64,000 bases of DNA from Flavobacterium petrolei (GCF_003314435.2 NZ_QNVY02000001.1:868001-932000), one strand, 5' to 3'. Positions 32,417 through 42,180 are shown, counted from the first letter of the stretch. Numbers and translations: made by a program. The notes: generated from the letters alone by a model not told the origin.

Positions 32417-32860
32417 ATGTTGACAACGAAATTATTTTGGGGATTTGGTGTGTTTGTATTGGGAAGCTTCTCTTTCGAAAACCCATTTTCCGCAGACAAC
32501 TATATTGACTTGAATACCGAAACCGCTGCTGTTTCAAAACTGCAGTCTCCTGGAAAAGAAATATATGCTGATTTTTGCATGCAATGTCATGGTGCAAATG
32601 GCAAAGGAGACACTAAGAACTTCCCTCCTCTTGATGGTTCTGACTGGTTAAAAACCAAAAGAAATCAAAGTATTGCTGCGGTAAAATTTGGACAAAGTGG
32701 CGAAATTGTTGTCAATAAAATAAAGTACAACAACATCATGCCTCCCATGGGACTTACGGATCAGGAAGTGGCTGATGTAATGAATTACATCATGACTTCT
32801 TGGAGCAATAAACAAACGAAAGTCGTTACCGAGAAAGAAGTCGCTGCCATAAAAAAATAA
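32417..32860 (+). CDS. Class I cytochrome c
   Basis: A 147-residue exported monohaem cytochrome. An N-terminal hydrophobic segment (LFWGFGVFVLGSFSF) is followed by the haem motif CMQCH (54-58). The distal ligand is probably the Met in NNIMPPMG (about 111-118), and ADVMNYIMTSWSN is the usual C-terminal helix. It begins three bases after the sugar-dehydrogenase stop, so the two are cotranscribed. It probably takes electrons from that dehydrogenase and passes them to the respiratory chain. Confidence 0.85.
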   Translation: MLTTKLFWGFGVFVLGSFSFENPFSADNYIDLNTETAAVSKLQSPGKEIYADFCMQCHGANGKGDTKNFPPLDGSDWLKTKRNQSIAAVKFGQSGEIVVNKIKYNNIMPPMGLTDQEVADVMNYIMTSWSNKQTKVVTEKEVAAIKK

Positions 32861-32882
32861 AATGTGGACTTAGGATTTCTAT

Positions 32883-34961
32883 CTAAAAAACATACGCTAC
32901 TGAAAAACCACCGTAATAATTGACTGGATTTCCCGGATAAAAATAACGCGGAGCAGCAGCGCCAAAACCAACTGCATTAGGCAAAATATTAGCCGCATAT
33001 TTGGTGTCTAAAGCGTTATTAATTCCGGCATTCAGCTCTGTTTTCAAGATTTTAAGAATCGTAAAAACATAGGTCGTTTTTATATCAAGCAACGAATACC
33101 GCTCACTGTATTTTGTATTGGAATCGTTTAACGGAATTTTACCCATCGTTCGGAAAGACGTGTTTACACTAAATCCGTTTTTTGTGTTTAAATCTACTCC
33201 AAAATTAAATTGCTTTTCGGGAACACCAGTCAATTGGTTTCCCGAATAATCCGCGTCACCATCCAAGAATTCTTTGAATTTAAAGTTATTAACCGCTCCT
33301 GAAAAATAAGGTGTAATTTGAAAATGTGTTAGTTCCAAAAGTTTGTAATTAACCAAGAATTCAGAACCCGAATGTGAATTACTGCCTGCATTAATGCCTA
33401 CAAATTGGTCATCGGCGGTGCGTCGTGCCACTAGTAAATTTTCAATTTGTGTGGTATAAAACGTTACTTCCGTGTATACTTTATTTTTAAGCCAGTTTCC
33501 TTTGAAACCCAATTCATAATTCCAACCTATTTCTGGTTTCAAATTGGTATTTATTTGACCTTCGGGGGTTAATGTTTCTGCAACTGAAGGAACCGAAAAT
33601 CCTTTGCTGACGGACGTAAATATATTTTTCCCATTCCTTACTTTATAGGACAAACCAACTCTTGGCGACCAAACATTTCCAAAAGTAAATGGCTTTTTTT
33701 GACCACCAGAATTATTTTCGAAAACATCTTCTAACGAATATTTGGTTGTGTTTAATGCCACTCCAGTTTCCAAGTGCATCTTTTTGGAAATCCAAAGTTC
33801 CATTTGTAAAAAGTAGTTGCTATAATTTCGGTTTTGTTTGATGCCACTGAATTCATCACCTTGAATACTTCCCTGACCCGGTTTCGATTGGTACAAATTT
33901 TCAAAAAGGGAATACTCGTATTTTTCTGTTAATAACTCGGTGCCAAAACTTAGTTCAAACGGCAAAGAAAACAATTGGTCTTTATAATTTACATTGGAAC
34001 GAAAACCCGCCGAACTTATATTTTCATCCAAAATATCAAACGGTCTGGGCTCATAAGCATCTTTAAAATTAGAAAAAACACTGGTTTGTATGGACCATTT
34101 TTTAGATAATTGATGATCGTATCCTAATCCTAACATGAATTTATCAAACGACTCAAAACCTTGTGCGGCTGCCCAAGTAGCGGCTGCCTTCTCTGGATTG
34201 TTTTTTAAATCCGTCTCATTGATAGAACTTGGGATATAAGCTTTCAATCGGGTGAACGTTCCCAAAAATGATAAATTACCTTTGGAACCAATTTTTTGTT
34301 TGCCGTGCAGGTTAAATGATTTTCTGTTATAGGAACTATTGGCTCTAAACCCATCGCTTTCTAAATCTGTATAACTGGTGAATACATTCGTTTTGGAATC
34401 ACTGTATCCTGCGGAAATTCGGCTTTGCAACAACCCATAACTCCCTAAAGTGACTGTTGATTTCCCAAACGATTCCAGCAATGGAGTTTCTCTTGAAAAC
34501 AGCTGAATCACACCACCCAAACCAGATCCAAAACTAGTGGAATTTGGTCCTTTTATGATTTCTATTTTTTCAATTGCTGCCAAATCAATATCGTCAATCG
34601 TAGTTTCACCTTCACCCGAAGTTAATGGAATCCCATCAAAATAGGCTTTTATCTTATTGGTTCCATACTGAGATCGCGCGCCAATGCCACGAATCGTTAT
34701 CCTGTTGGTGTTCAAAGCACCTTGTTGCATGGTCACACCGGGAATTTTGTTTAGAACCGGAGTCAATATAATTCCGTCACTTTTATTGATGTCAGCAGTA
34801 GTAATCACTGAAACGGATGCCGCAACATTTTGAAGTATATTTTTGATTGGTGAACCTTTCAACGTGACTTCTGAAAGAGCAATGGTATCTTTTTTTACTT
34901 GGCAAAAAACAGCAGTTGCACAACATAGAAAAAGAAGAAAAGTAATGGGATTTTTGAACAA
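32883..34961 (-). CDS. TonB-dependent outer-membrane receptor
   Basis: A 692-residue outer-membrane receptor. The signal peptide MFKNPITFLLFLCCATAVFC is followed by a plug domain, with VAASVSVITTADINKSDGII near 46-65, NRITIRGIGARSQYG near 84-98 and IEIIKGPNSTSFGSGLGGVI near 132-151. The rest is a beta-barrel of repeated strands ending in YGGFSVAYVF with terminal Phe. The fold is that of FecA-type iron or small-substrate receptors; the substrate is unknown. Convergent with the cytochrome gene and divergent from the lipoprotein at 35242. No SusD partner is nearby, which speaks against a polysaccharide locus. Confidence 0.88.
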   Translation of the reverse strand: MFKNPITFLLFLCCATAVFCQVKKDTIALSEVTLKGSPIKNILQNVAASVSVITTADINKSDGIILTPVLNKIPGVTMQQGALNTNRITIRGIGARSQYGTNKIKAYFDGIPLTSGEGETTIDDIDLAAIEKIEIIKGPNSTSFGSGLGGVIQLFSRETPLLESFGKSTVTLGSYGLLQSRISAGYSDSKTNVFTSYTDLESDGFRANSSYNRKSFNLHGKQKIGSKGNLSFLGTFTRLKAYIPSSINETDLKNNPEKAAATWAAAQGFESFDKFMLGLGYDHQLSKKWSIQTSVFSNFKDAYEPRPFDILDENISSAGFRSNVNYKDQLFSLPFELSFGTELLTEKYEYSLFENLYQSKPGQGSIQGDEFSGIKQNRNYSNYFLQMELWISKKMHLETGVALNTTKYSLEDVFENNSGGQKKPFTFGNVWSPRVGLSYKVRNGKNIFTSVSKGFSVPSVAETLTPEGQINTNLKPEIGWNYELGFKGNWLKNKVYTEVTFYTTQIENLLVARRTADDQFVGINAGSNSHSGSEFLVNYKLLELTHFQITPYFSGAVNNFKFKEFLDGDADYSGNQLTGVPEKQFNFGVDLNTKNGFSVNTSFRTMGKIPLNDSNTKYSERYSLLDIKTTYVFTILKILKTELNAGINNALDTKYAANILPNAVGFGAAAPRYFYPGNPVNYYGGFSVAYVF

Positions 34962-35241
34962 TTGTTTGAGTATTTGAATGAATAAAAGCGTTTATAAAGT
35001 TAGCCTTTTCTTTTTATTTCCAAAAGTTATTCTGAAATTGTGACCAAAGCAAACTGTTTTTTTTAATTATAATCACGACCTTACAATTATATGAAATAGA
35101 TTTCGTTTGAATATTGAATTAGAAGAAATTTGAAACTAGAACCCGTAAATTATGTAATAAATAGGCTTTGAAACACAATTCTAAATGACTTCTCGCTTCT
35201 AAAATACTTTATCTTTACATTAAAAAAATTAGAATTAATAT

Positions 35242-36267
35242 ATGAAAAAATCAGCTATTGCATTACTTGCACTTCCATTACTGCTTATGACCATTTCCTG
35301 TGAAAAAGGAAAAGCGGCAGATGGTGTAACCGCTACAGAAAAATCAGACACTGTAAAAACCGTCATTAAAGAAAAAACGCCTACTCTGACAATTGACACT
35401 GTTGATTTTAACAAAAGAATGATTGCCTTAAGCAACAATGACACTACCGGAAGATGGCCTGTAAAAGCGCCCTATCCTTTGCCGGGAGCGTTATTACCAT
35501 ACAATAGAATTATTGCGTATTACGGAAATTTATATTCCACTAGAATGGGGATTCTAGGCGAACTCCCTAGAAAAGAAATGCTGGCAAAACTGCAAGGCGA
35601 AGTAGCTAAATGGCAGGCAGCAGATTCTACTGTTAAAGCAATTCCTGCCTTGCATTACATTGCTGTTACTGCTCAAGGTGCTCCGGGGAAAAACAATATG
35701 CACCGCTTACGAATGCCTTTTAAACAAATTGACACTGTGATTAGCTGGGCAAAACCCATCAATGCATTAGTGTTTTTAGATATTCAAGTAGGTCACAGTA
35801 CGGTTAAATCTGAAGTGGCGGAATTAGAAAAATATCTCTCTATGCCAAATGTACACCTTGGAATTGACCCTGAATTTTCGATGAAAAACGGAGAGCGTCC
35901 AGGTTCTAAAATTGGGCATTTTACGGCAGCGGATATTAACGACGCGATTACTATTTTGGCAGATATTGTGCGCAAAAATAAACTGACTCCAAAAGTGTTA
36001 GTAATACACCGTTTTACACAAGGAATGGTCAAAAATTATAAAGACATCAAAACCGTTCCCGAAGTTCAAATCGTTATGGATATGGATGGCTTTGGAAGTA
36101 AAGTATTAAAAAAAGATTCTTACGTAAGTTATATTTATAGAGAACCTGTACAATTTGCCGGTTTTAAATTATTCTATAAAAATGACAATAAAAACGACTG
36201 GAAAATGTACAGCCCAGAAGAATTAGTGAAATTTACTCCAAAACCTATTTACATTCAATACCAATAA
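35242..36267 (+). CDS. Hypothetical lipoprotein (341 aa), paired with a deacetylase
   Basis: A 341-residue lipoprotein with signal MKKSAIALLALPLLLMTISC (Cys20). The mature part looks like a TIM-barrel-type domain. It has NRIIAYYGNLYSTRMGILGE (about 90-109), a strand ALVFLDIQVGH (about 175-185), VHLGIDPEFSMKNGERPG (about 205-222), LVIHRFTQGMVKNYKDI and VQIVMDMDGFGSKVL. The acidic residues at the ends of strands suit a glycosidase-like enzyme, but I do not recognise the family. The polysaccharide deacetylase gene follows after 15 bp, so a role in cell-envelope or exopolysaccharide processing is likely. Confidence 0.7.
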   Translation: MKKSAIALLALPLLLMTISCEKGKAADGVTATEKSDTVKTVIKEKTPTLTIDTVDFNKRMIALSNNDTTGRWPVKAPYPLPGALLPYNRIIAYYGNLYSTRMGILGELPRKEMLAKLQGEVAKWQAADSTVKAIPALHYIAVTAQGAPGKNNMHRLRMPFKQIDTVISWAKPINALVFLDIQVGHSTVKSEVAELEKYLSMPNVHLGIDPEFSMKNGERPGSKIGHFTAADINDAITILADIVRKNKLTPKVLVIHRFTQGMVKNYKDIKTVPEVQIVMDMDGFGSKVLKKDSYVSYIYREPVQFAGFKLFYKNDNKNDWKMYSPEELVKFTPKPIYIQYQ

Positions 36268-36282
36268 TTTACCATTGAATTC

Positions 36283-37131
36283 ATGAAAAATATTTTTTAT
36301 TCCGTTTTCGTTGGACTATTTTTAATGGTAAGCTGTAAATCTGAACCCCGTAAAATAGTTCCGGAAGTTCCGCTTGTTGTTACTCCCGCAAAAGTTGTAG
36401 CACCAAAAAAAGTAGCTGCTGATGCCGCAACCATTCTTTCGAAAAAAGAAGTTCCCATTTTATGTTATCATAATATTAAAGAATTGAAAGCGGGTGATGG
36501 TGAAATGACAAAAACATATACGGTTTCACCATCAAATTTTGCACAGCAAATGAAAGCCTTATCTGATGCCGGTTATCATAGTATTTTACCCAATCAATTG
36601 AACGACTATCTCGCATATGATGTACCGTTGCCTTCAAATCCAGTAATGATTACCTTTGATGATACGCGAGAAGAACAATTCAGCATTGGCGCAGCCGAGA
36701 TGAAAAAATACGGTTTTAAAGGCGTGTTTTTCATCATGACTGTTTCTATTAACCGACCGGGATATATGAGCAAAGAGCAAATTAAAAGCTTATCTGACGA
36801 CGGGCATGTGGTAGGTGCGCATACTTGGGATCATCATATGGTCACAAAATATGCTGGCGACGACTGGAATACACAATTAGTCAAACCAAAAGCAAAACTG
36901 GAAGATATTATAGGGAAACCGGTAACCGATTTTGCGTATCCGTTTGGTTTATGGAATACGGCTGCAATTCCTGAAATTAAGAAAAGTGGTTATGAAATGG
37001 CTTATATCTTGTCTACCAAAAGAGATCCTGTAGATCCATTATATACCATTAGGCGTATTATTGTTTCCGGAACTTGGTCTACTGAAGGGATGATGAAATC
37101 CATAAACTCTTCTTTTAATAAAACAGAATAG
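36283..37131 (+). CDS. Polysaccharide deacetylase family lipoprotein (NodB domain)
   Basis: A 282-residue lipoprotein (MKNIFYSVFVGLFLMVSCKS, Cys18) with a Pro/Val/Lys-rich linker and a carbohydrate esterase 4 domain. Motif 1 is TFDDTREEQ with Asp126-Asp127 and motif 2 is HTWDH with His180 and His184, which together bind the metal. VTDFAYPFGLWN (about 212-223) carries the motif 3 region, and the C-terminal YILSTKRDPVDPLYTIRRI closes the domain. It removes acetyl groups from polysaccharide or peptidoglycan at the cell surface. It lies 15 bp after the lipoprotein gene at 35242, evidently one operon. A PGA-type (PgaB) activity is possible. Confidence 0.85.
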   Translation: MKNIFYSVFVGLFLMVSCKSEPRKIVPEVPLVVTPAKVVAPKKVAADAATILSKKEVPILCYHNIKELKAGDGEMTKTYTVSPSNFAQQMKALSDAGYHSILPNQLNDYLAYDVPLPSNPVMITFDDTREEQFSIGAAEMKKYGFKGVFFIMTVSINRPGYMSKEQIKSLSDDGHVVGAHTWDHHMVTKYAGDDWNTQLVKPKAKLEDIIGKPVTDFAYPFGLWNTAAIPEIKKSGYEMAYILSTKRDPVDPLYTIRRIIVSGTWSTEGMMKSINSSFNKTE

Positions 37132-37280
37132 CAAATTAAAAAGCTTCTAATTTTGATTTTTTATCCAATAAAATCAATGCCACGAACTATTAATTAGCAA
37201 TACAACAGATGAAAAGGTTTTTATGAAACCTTCGATGAGTTTAGTTCTAATGAGTTTATTAACTACAAATTACAGCCATA

Positions 37281-37323
37281 AAAAAAGCACTATCGTATTC
37301 CAAGGAATATAATAGTGCTTTTT
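37281..37323. terminator. Bidirectional terminator between convergent genes
   Basis: AAAAAAGCACTAT (37281-37293) pairs with ATAGTGCTTTTT (37312-37323); an inner ATTCC/GGAAT stem extends it. It serves the deacetylase gene on the left and the EnvC-like gene on the right. Confidence 0.85.
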
Positions 37324-37343
37324 CATTTATAATGTAACTTTCG

Positions 37344-38597
37344 TTATCTCGGAGACAACCAACCCTCAGGATTGTTATAAGTCGTATTCTGGAGGATTAG
37401 GAATTTAATGATCGTTTTTCCTGTTTCCCCATTGGTTCTTACTTTCCCCAAACTTTGCTTGATACTTACTTTATCCCCTTTACTTACATTTACTGAACTT
37501 AAATTCTGATATACTGTGAAGTAATCTCCATGTTGTATCATTACCGCTTTGTTTACGGGTGACAATACAATAACACTGGTTACTTCTCCGCCAAAAACGG
37601 CTCTGGCACTTGCGCCTTTATCAGTAGTAATTTCCACACCACTATTGTGTACGGTTATCGTATTAAATAAAGGATGCGTTTGGTTTCCGTATCCTAATGA
37701 CACATATCCTTTTTCAACCGGATAAGGCAATCTTCCTCTGTTAGCTCTAAAATTATCTGCAATAATTTTTGATTCAGGCGTCAACTCAATTTTGGACGAT
37801 GAAACGGCAGCTCTTGAAACAGGCGCACTTGGATTGGCTTTCGCTTTTTCTAAGGCCGCTTTTCTATTGGCTGCAGCAATTGCTTCCCGAATCAATTTAT
37901 TGATTTGTCTGTCAATCGTTCTGTATTCCTGCTGTTTTTTCTTGATTTCTTGGGCTATCTTCTTTTTGTCTTTTTGGATAACGTTTACTAACTTCAATTG
38001 CTCCTTTTTCTCTTTTTCGAGTGATAAGCGCTCTTTTTCATTTTCAGCAATCAGTTTTTGTTTTGCTGTTTTTTGTACATTCAGTTTTTGATTGAAATCA
38101 GTAAGCTTATTAGACTTCGTTTTTATTTCTTCACCCTGCATTTTGCGGTAACCGGTATATTGTTTCATATACTGCGCTCTTTTGTACGCCTGTAAAAAAT
38201 TTTCAGATGATAATAAAAACATCGCTCTACTTTCCGATGAACGACTTTTATACGATTTGACAATCATTTCGGCATAATCCTCCTTCAGTTCTGCCAATTC
38301 TTTCTTCAATTTATTAATCTGAACTTGATTAATATACATGTCATTACTCAGCAATTTGGTTTGCTTTTCAGTCGTGTTTATTAATTTTTCTTTAAGCTTT
38401 ATTTTAGTGCTTTGAATGATTACTACATTGACAGCAGATTTTTCTTTTTTCTTTACAGATTGTAATAACTTTTCATTTTCTCTAATTTCTTTTTGAATTT
38501 GAGCTTTACGTTCTTCTAATTTTTCTTGTTGTGATTCCTGACTCCACAGTAATGAAGTCATACAGATAAAAATTAGGCTTAGGAGAAATTTTGGCAT
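37344..38597 (-). CDS. EnvC-like murein hydrolase activator (coiled coil plus LytM)
   Basis: A 417-residue exported protein. Signal peptide (MPKFLLSLIFICMTSLLWS), then long charged coiled coils (about 20-250, EEKKAQIQKEIRE-type heptads), and a C-terminal LytM/M23 domain (about 290-417). The LytM metal site is degraded: HNSGVEI has Glu in place of the usual Asp, and the VYxHL motif is VYQNL. It should therefore activate an amidase during cell separation and not cut peptidoglycan itself. It is the end of a conserved run flippase-dut-nucleotidyltransferase-TPR-DUF4292-EnvC. Start chosen at the first ATG with a signal peptide. Confidence 0.87.
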   Translation of the reverse strand: MPKFLLSLIFICMTSLLWSQESQQEKLEERKAQIQKEIRENEKLLQSVKKKEKSAVNVVIIQSTKIKLKEKLINTTEKQTKLLSNDMYINQVQINKLKKELAELKEDYAEMIVKSYKSRSSESRAMFLLSSENFLQAYKRAQYMKQYTGYRKMQGEEIKTKSNKLTDFNQKLNVQKTAKQKLIAENEKERLSLEKEKKEQLKLVNVIQKDKKKIAQEIKKKQQEYRTIDRQINKLIREAIAAANRKAALEKAKANPSAPVSRAAVSSSKIELTPESKIIADNFRANRGRLPYPVEKGYVSLGYGNQTHPLFNTITVHNSGVEITTDKGASARAVFGGEVTSVIVLSPVNKAVMIQHGDYFTVYQNLSSVNVSKGDKVSIKQSLGKVRTNGETGKTIIKFLILQNTTYNNPEGWLSPR

Positions 38598-38620
38598 ATC
38601 GGAAAAATATTTTTGCTAAT

Positions 38621-39409
38621 TTACTTAATTATAATTCTTTTGTACCCATTTGGAACACTATAAGGAAAAGAAAGTTCTTCATTGAAAGTTACCGAGTTGT
38701 ATTCCAGATTAATTTCGGTGTTTCCTTTCTTCTGAAACGTATTGATTAAAACGCTAGTAGGCAAAACAGCTTCATTATACACTTTGTTGTCAGCGTAAGC
38801 TACTTTGATCATTCGCTCTTCGGCAGTTTGCGTGATTTCTTGTTTTTGAACTAAAAATTTATCGGAATCCAAAAAGAATGATTTTTTTGTATTCTTATTC
38901 GATGTATCATCCAATCGATACGTTTGTTCCAATAACGTTTCCAAATATTTCCCTTTGGTCAAATCATCAATTGCCTGACCTAACAACATGTTCTGGATTT
39001 TATTGTAATCTAAATCCGTTCCTAACCATTGGCTTAAGCTACTGAAATCACCTTCAAAATATTTCCCGTTTATCTTTTCGTAATAGCTCACTGTTTTAGG
39101 AGTGATTAATGCTTTTGCCATTGTAATTCCCAGAAAACGAATGCTTACCAAAATCTGTTCATCTTTCTTGATTTTGATTTCAGCAGTAACATTTTGCGTT
39201 TGTTTATCATCGGCATAACGGGCACTTGACTTAATATATAATGTAGAAAATTCATTTTTATTGTTGTAATGATTTTCTATTATTTTTTTGGCCGACATTT
39301 TTTCTGCCGCTGCAACTGGCTGATTACTGGCCGAAACTGCAATGGCTTTCGATTTACAAGAAACCATAAAAACAGTAAGCAGTACTAGTATTGAAATTTT
39401 TTTGATCAT
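38621..39409 (-). CDS. DUF4292 family lipoprotein
   Basis: A 262-residue lipoprotein (MIKKISILVLLTVFMVSCKS, Cys18) of the DUF4292 family. The KKIIENHYNNKNEFSTLYIK segment near residues 41-60 and beta-strand-rich body (VSIRFLGITMAKALITPK, YYEKINGKYFEGDFSSLSQW) fit an outer-membrane-linked half-barrel like LolA/LolB. The C-terminus ends in strands (LSFPYSVPNGYKRI). It may carry hydrophobic cargo across the periplasm; that is inference. It overlaps the TPR gene by four bases. Confidence 0.8.
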   Translation of the reverse strand: MIKKISILVLLTVFMVSCKSKAIAVSASNQPVAAAEKMSAKKIIENHYNNKNEFSTLYIKSSARYADDKQTQNVTAEIKIKKDEQILVSIRFLGITMAKALITPKTVSYYEKINGKYFEGDFSSLSQWLGTDLDYNKIQNMLLGQAIDDLTKGKYLETLLEQTYRLDDTSNKNTKKSFFLDSDKFLVQKQEITQTAEERMIKVAYADNKVYNEAVLPTSVLINTFQKKGNTEINLEYNSVTFNEELSFPYSVPNGYKRIIIK

Positions 39410-40755
39410 TTTTTTTCTTTTAATAATTGATTGGCTTTAGCAAAAAACAAGTCTTTTTTCTTGAAATCTCCCAAACCATTATACGCTTCTCCAATTTGGA
39501 TATTGAAATTTATTTCCAATTCCTTATTCTCCACTACATAATCCATGCCCATTTCTAAAAAATCCTTCGCTTTTTTAAATTGCTGCAGCTGATTGTTAGC
39601 CAAACCAACATAATAATAAAACTGAGGCTGCGTTGGAAAAGTCTCTACTAGTTCCAGAGCTTTCTTGGCTACCAGATCAAATTGTTTACGCTCAGTAAGC
39701 GCTTGAAGCAAAAGTAAATGCGTTTCAATAACATCGCCTACTCCATTACTAACGGATTTTTCATAATAAATAATGGCTTTTTCCCATTGTTTTTTAGCGT
39801 GAAAAAATTTTCCAATTTCTTTCGCAACATCAACCGATTTGTCATTTTCGAAATAACCAACGGCTTTTTCTAAATCAGGCGAATATTGCGGATTCTTATC
39901 AGAGAAAATCAAAAATTCATTTAGAATCCGATGTTTAATTTTTGAATCTATTTTGGCACTAGCCAAAACAATATTCATTGCTTTTATAGCTTTTGGTGCG
40001 TCATTTGAATCTAAATAATTCTTGAATAAACTCACTTGCGCCCACTCCGAATCTGGAATTGCTTTTTCTAGTTTTTTGACGGTTTCAAAAGCTTTTGTTT
40101 CTTCATTATTTTTCGAATACAAAAATATTAAACTGATATAATTAGACTCTTCTTGCGGGTTTTTAACAATCAATCCTTCCAGATTCGAAATTTCGTTGTT
40201 TTGAAACTTCCCTTCGGACAAGATTTGGCTTTTGTATAATTCCCTTCTATCTGTTTTTCCAATAGTTTCATTGAGTTCCTGAATTAACGCCAAAGCTTTC
40301 TCAAACTGATTGGTCCCCATATAAAGTGAGGTCAAATCTTCTTTGTATTTTGGATCAAATTCAATCAACTTATTGATAACGGCAATTCCCTGAGTGAAAT
40401 TTTTAGTATCGTAACTCACATCATACATTCCGATCCAAAACCATTTGTTTTTAGGATCAATCTTAGTGGCGTTTTCAAAATAATTATAGGCGCTTTTATA
40501 TTCTTTTAATGCTAAATAATTCTTTCCCAATTCATAGTAAACGCTTGCATCATTAGGTTTTAGTTTATTGGCTTTATCCAATGCTACTATCGCTTTATCA
40601 TAATTTTCAATGCCTTTTTGAAGTAAGGATTCATAAAAAAGTTCCTGAAACTGATCGGTATCAAGCTTGATTTCTTCGGGCTCCGTTTGCGCCCACAGCA
40701 AGGCCGAATTGCATTGCAAAACGAGAAAAAAAATTATGAAAGCGCTTTTTTTCAT
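39406..40755 (-). CDS. TPR-repeat protein, exported
   Basis: A 449-residue protein with signal peptide (MKKSAFIIFFLVLQCNSALLWA) and a row of tetratricopeptide helices. Recognisable repeats are ASVYYELGKNYLALKEYKSA (about 69-88), KWFWIGMYDVSYDTKNFTQG and QFYYYVGLANNQLQQFKKAK (about 375-394). It should be a periplasmic protein-interaction scaffold. It overlaps the DUF4292 lipoprotein by four bases and belongs to the same envelope cluster. The partner is unknown. Confidence 0.85.
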   Translation of the reverse strand: MKKSAFIIFFLVLQCNSALLWAQTEPEEIKLDTDQFQELFYESLLQKGIENYDKAIVALDKANKLKPNDASVYYELGKNYLALKEYKSAYNYFENATKIDPKNKWFWIGMYDVSYDTKNFTQGIAVINKLIEFDPKYKEDLTSLYMGTNQFEKALALIQELNETIGKTDRRELYKSQILSEGKFQNNEISNLEGLIVKNPQEESNYISLIFLYSKNNEETKAFETVKKLEKAIPDSEWAQVSLFKNYLDSNDAPKAIKAMNIVLASAKIDSKIKHRILNEFLIFSDKNPQYSPDLEKAVGYFENDKSVDVAKEIGKFFHAKKQWEKAIIYYEKSVSNGVGDVIETHLLLLQALTERKQFDLVAKKALELVETFPTQPQFYYYVGLANNQLQQFKKAKDFLEMGMDYVVENKELEINFNIQIGEAYNGLGDFKKKDLFFAKANQLLKEKK

Positions 40756-40833
40756 GCTGTATTTTTAATCCTGAATCTTTATTATATAATACCACTTAAC
40801 ATTACAAATAATAACTTTCGTCGCATACTTGTT

Positions 40834-41113
40834 TAAACATATTAGTCATATAAGTTTTGAATTAATTCAAGTAAAACTAATAGTTCATTTAAGCGAAGCC
40901 ACATAGCCTTACAAGACTCGTATGTTTAAAATTAAATACTTTTATTTTTGATTATAGCATTAAAGTAGTTGGACCTATTTAATGTCATACTAAAAAATGA
41001 GTGAAATATTTAATATATAAGTCATACAAGAATTAAACCTTAAATGACCTTATGATTGTTTAAGTTACATACGGCTAACACAATTGAAACTTAAACTTAC
41101 ATGACTTATATGG
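40834..41113. repeat. Intergenic repeats of the ATATAAGTCATATAAG family
   Basis: This 414-bp gap (40756-41169) holds copies of the family seen at 745-1110. Examples are AAACATATTAGTCATATAAG starting at 40834, a decayed ATATATAAGTCATACAAG near 41011, and the opposed AAACTTACATGACTTATATGG at 41093-41113. Sequence between them is AT-rich with no gene. Confidence 0.65.
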
Positions 41114-41169
41114 TAAAAAAAATGCAACATTGTTTTATTCTTATTGCTTAGTGCATTAATTGAATCCTT

Positions 41170-42180
41170 TTACTCCAATACCGAATAATCTCCAATACTA
41201 ATACTAGTGAAATTTCCATCAAAACTAGCGTGATTCCCGATCATCGCATTGTCCAAATTCGCATTTTTAATATGAGAATGCGTTTGCACCAAACTGTTTT
41301 GTATCGTACTGTTTGAAACATGACATCCGTCTCCTAAAGATACATTAGGACCAACAGTTGCGTTTGTCAGAACTACATTTTTACCAATATAACAAGGCGG
41401 AATAATAGTCGAATTCTCTAATTTGACATCAAAATCCACCAAATGTTCCCCATCATTATGCAAGAATCCTAACATTCTAGAATTGGTTTCCACAGTTACA
41501 TTCTTGTTGCCACAATCCATCCATTCGTCCACTTTACCGGGAACAAATTTCATGCCTTTGGCCATCATTTGTTTGATACCGTCATTTATCTGGTATTCGC
41601 CACCGTGGATAATATTGTTATCTAATACTAATTGCAGTTCATTTTTCAGCACGGCAACATCTTTAAAATAATAGATTCCAATTACGGCAAGATCGGATAC
41701 AAAAGTTGCCGGTTTCTCTACTAATTCTACTATTTCATTCGCTTCATTCAGTTTTACAACACCAAAAGCTTCGGGTTCATCCACTTGTTTTACCCAAATC
41801 ACGCTGTCGGCATTTTGGTCTAAATCGAAATCTGCACGAATTAACGTATCGGCATAAGCGATAACTGCTGGTCCGCTCAAAGAATCTTTAGCACACATAA
41901 TGGCGTGACCGGTTCCTAAAGCTTCGTTTTGGTAATAAATAGTTCCTTTGGCGCCTAGTTTTTGCGCGATAGCAAGTAGTTCTTCTTCAACTTTTTTGCC
42001 AAATGTTTCATGAATAATAAAAGCTACTTCTTCAATATCTTGATTCAAAACACCGGCAATATCCTCTACCAAGCGATGAACGATTGGTTTTCCGGCGATA
42101 GGAATTAATGGTTTAGGAATGGTTAATGTATGTGGGCGAAGGCGTGAGCCACGGCCGGCCATTGGGACAATTATTTTCAT
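41170..42180 (-). CDS. Sugar-phosphate nucleotidyltransferase
   Basis: A 336-residue NTP-transferase with left-handed beta-helix tail. The N-terminus is MKIIVPMAGRGSRLRPHTLT followed by IPKPLIPIAGKPI, the nucleotide-binding loop of RmlA/GlmU-type enzymes. GTGHAIMCAK (about 90-99) and a VKQVDEPEAFGVVKLN segment belong to the sugar-binding part. Hexapeptide-like repeats run through about 255-330. It activates a hexose-1-phosphate (glucose-1-P or GlcNAc-1-P) for surface polysaccharide synthesis, consistent with the flippase next to it. The precise sugar is not decided. Start chosen at the first ATG, which opens the fold. Confidence 0.87.
   Translation of the reverse strand: MKIIVPMAGRGSRLRPHTLTIPKPLIPIAGKPIVHRLVEDIAGVLNQDIEEVAFIIHETFGKKVEEELLAIAQKLGAKGTIYYQNEALGTGHAIMCAKDSLSGPAVIAYADTLIRADFDLDQNADSVIWVKQVDEPEAFGVVKLNEANEIVELVEKPATFVSDLAVIGIYYFKDVAVLKNELQLVLDNNIIHGGEYQINDGIKQMMAKGMKFVPGKVDEWMDCGNKNVTVETNSRMLGFLHNDGEHLVDFDVKLENSTIIPPCYIGKNVVLTNATVGPNVSLGDGCHVSNSTIQNSLVQTHSHIKNANLDNAMIGNHASFDGNFTSISIGDYSVLE

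Noticed and set aside
37792..38091. 99-aa plus-strand frame rich in Phe and Ser
   Set aside because: It is the antisense of the coiled-coil region of the EnvC-like gene.
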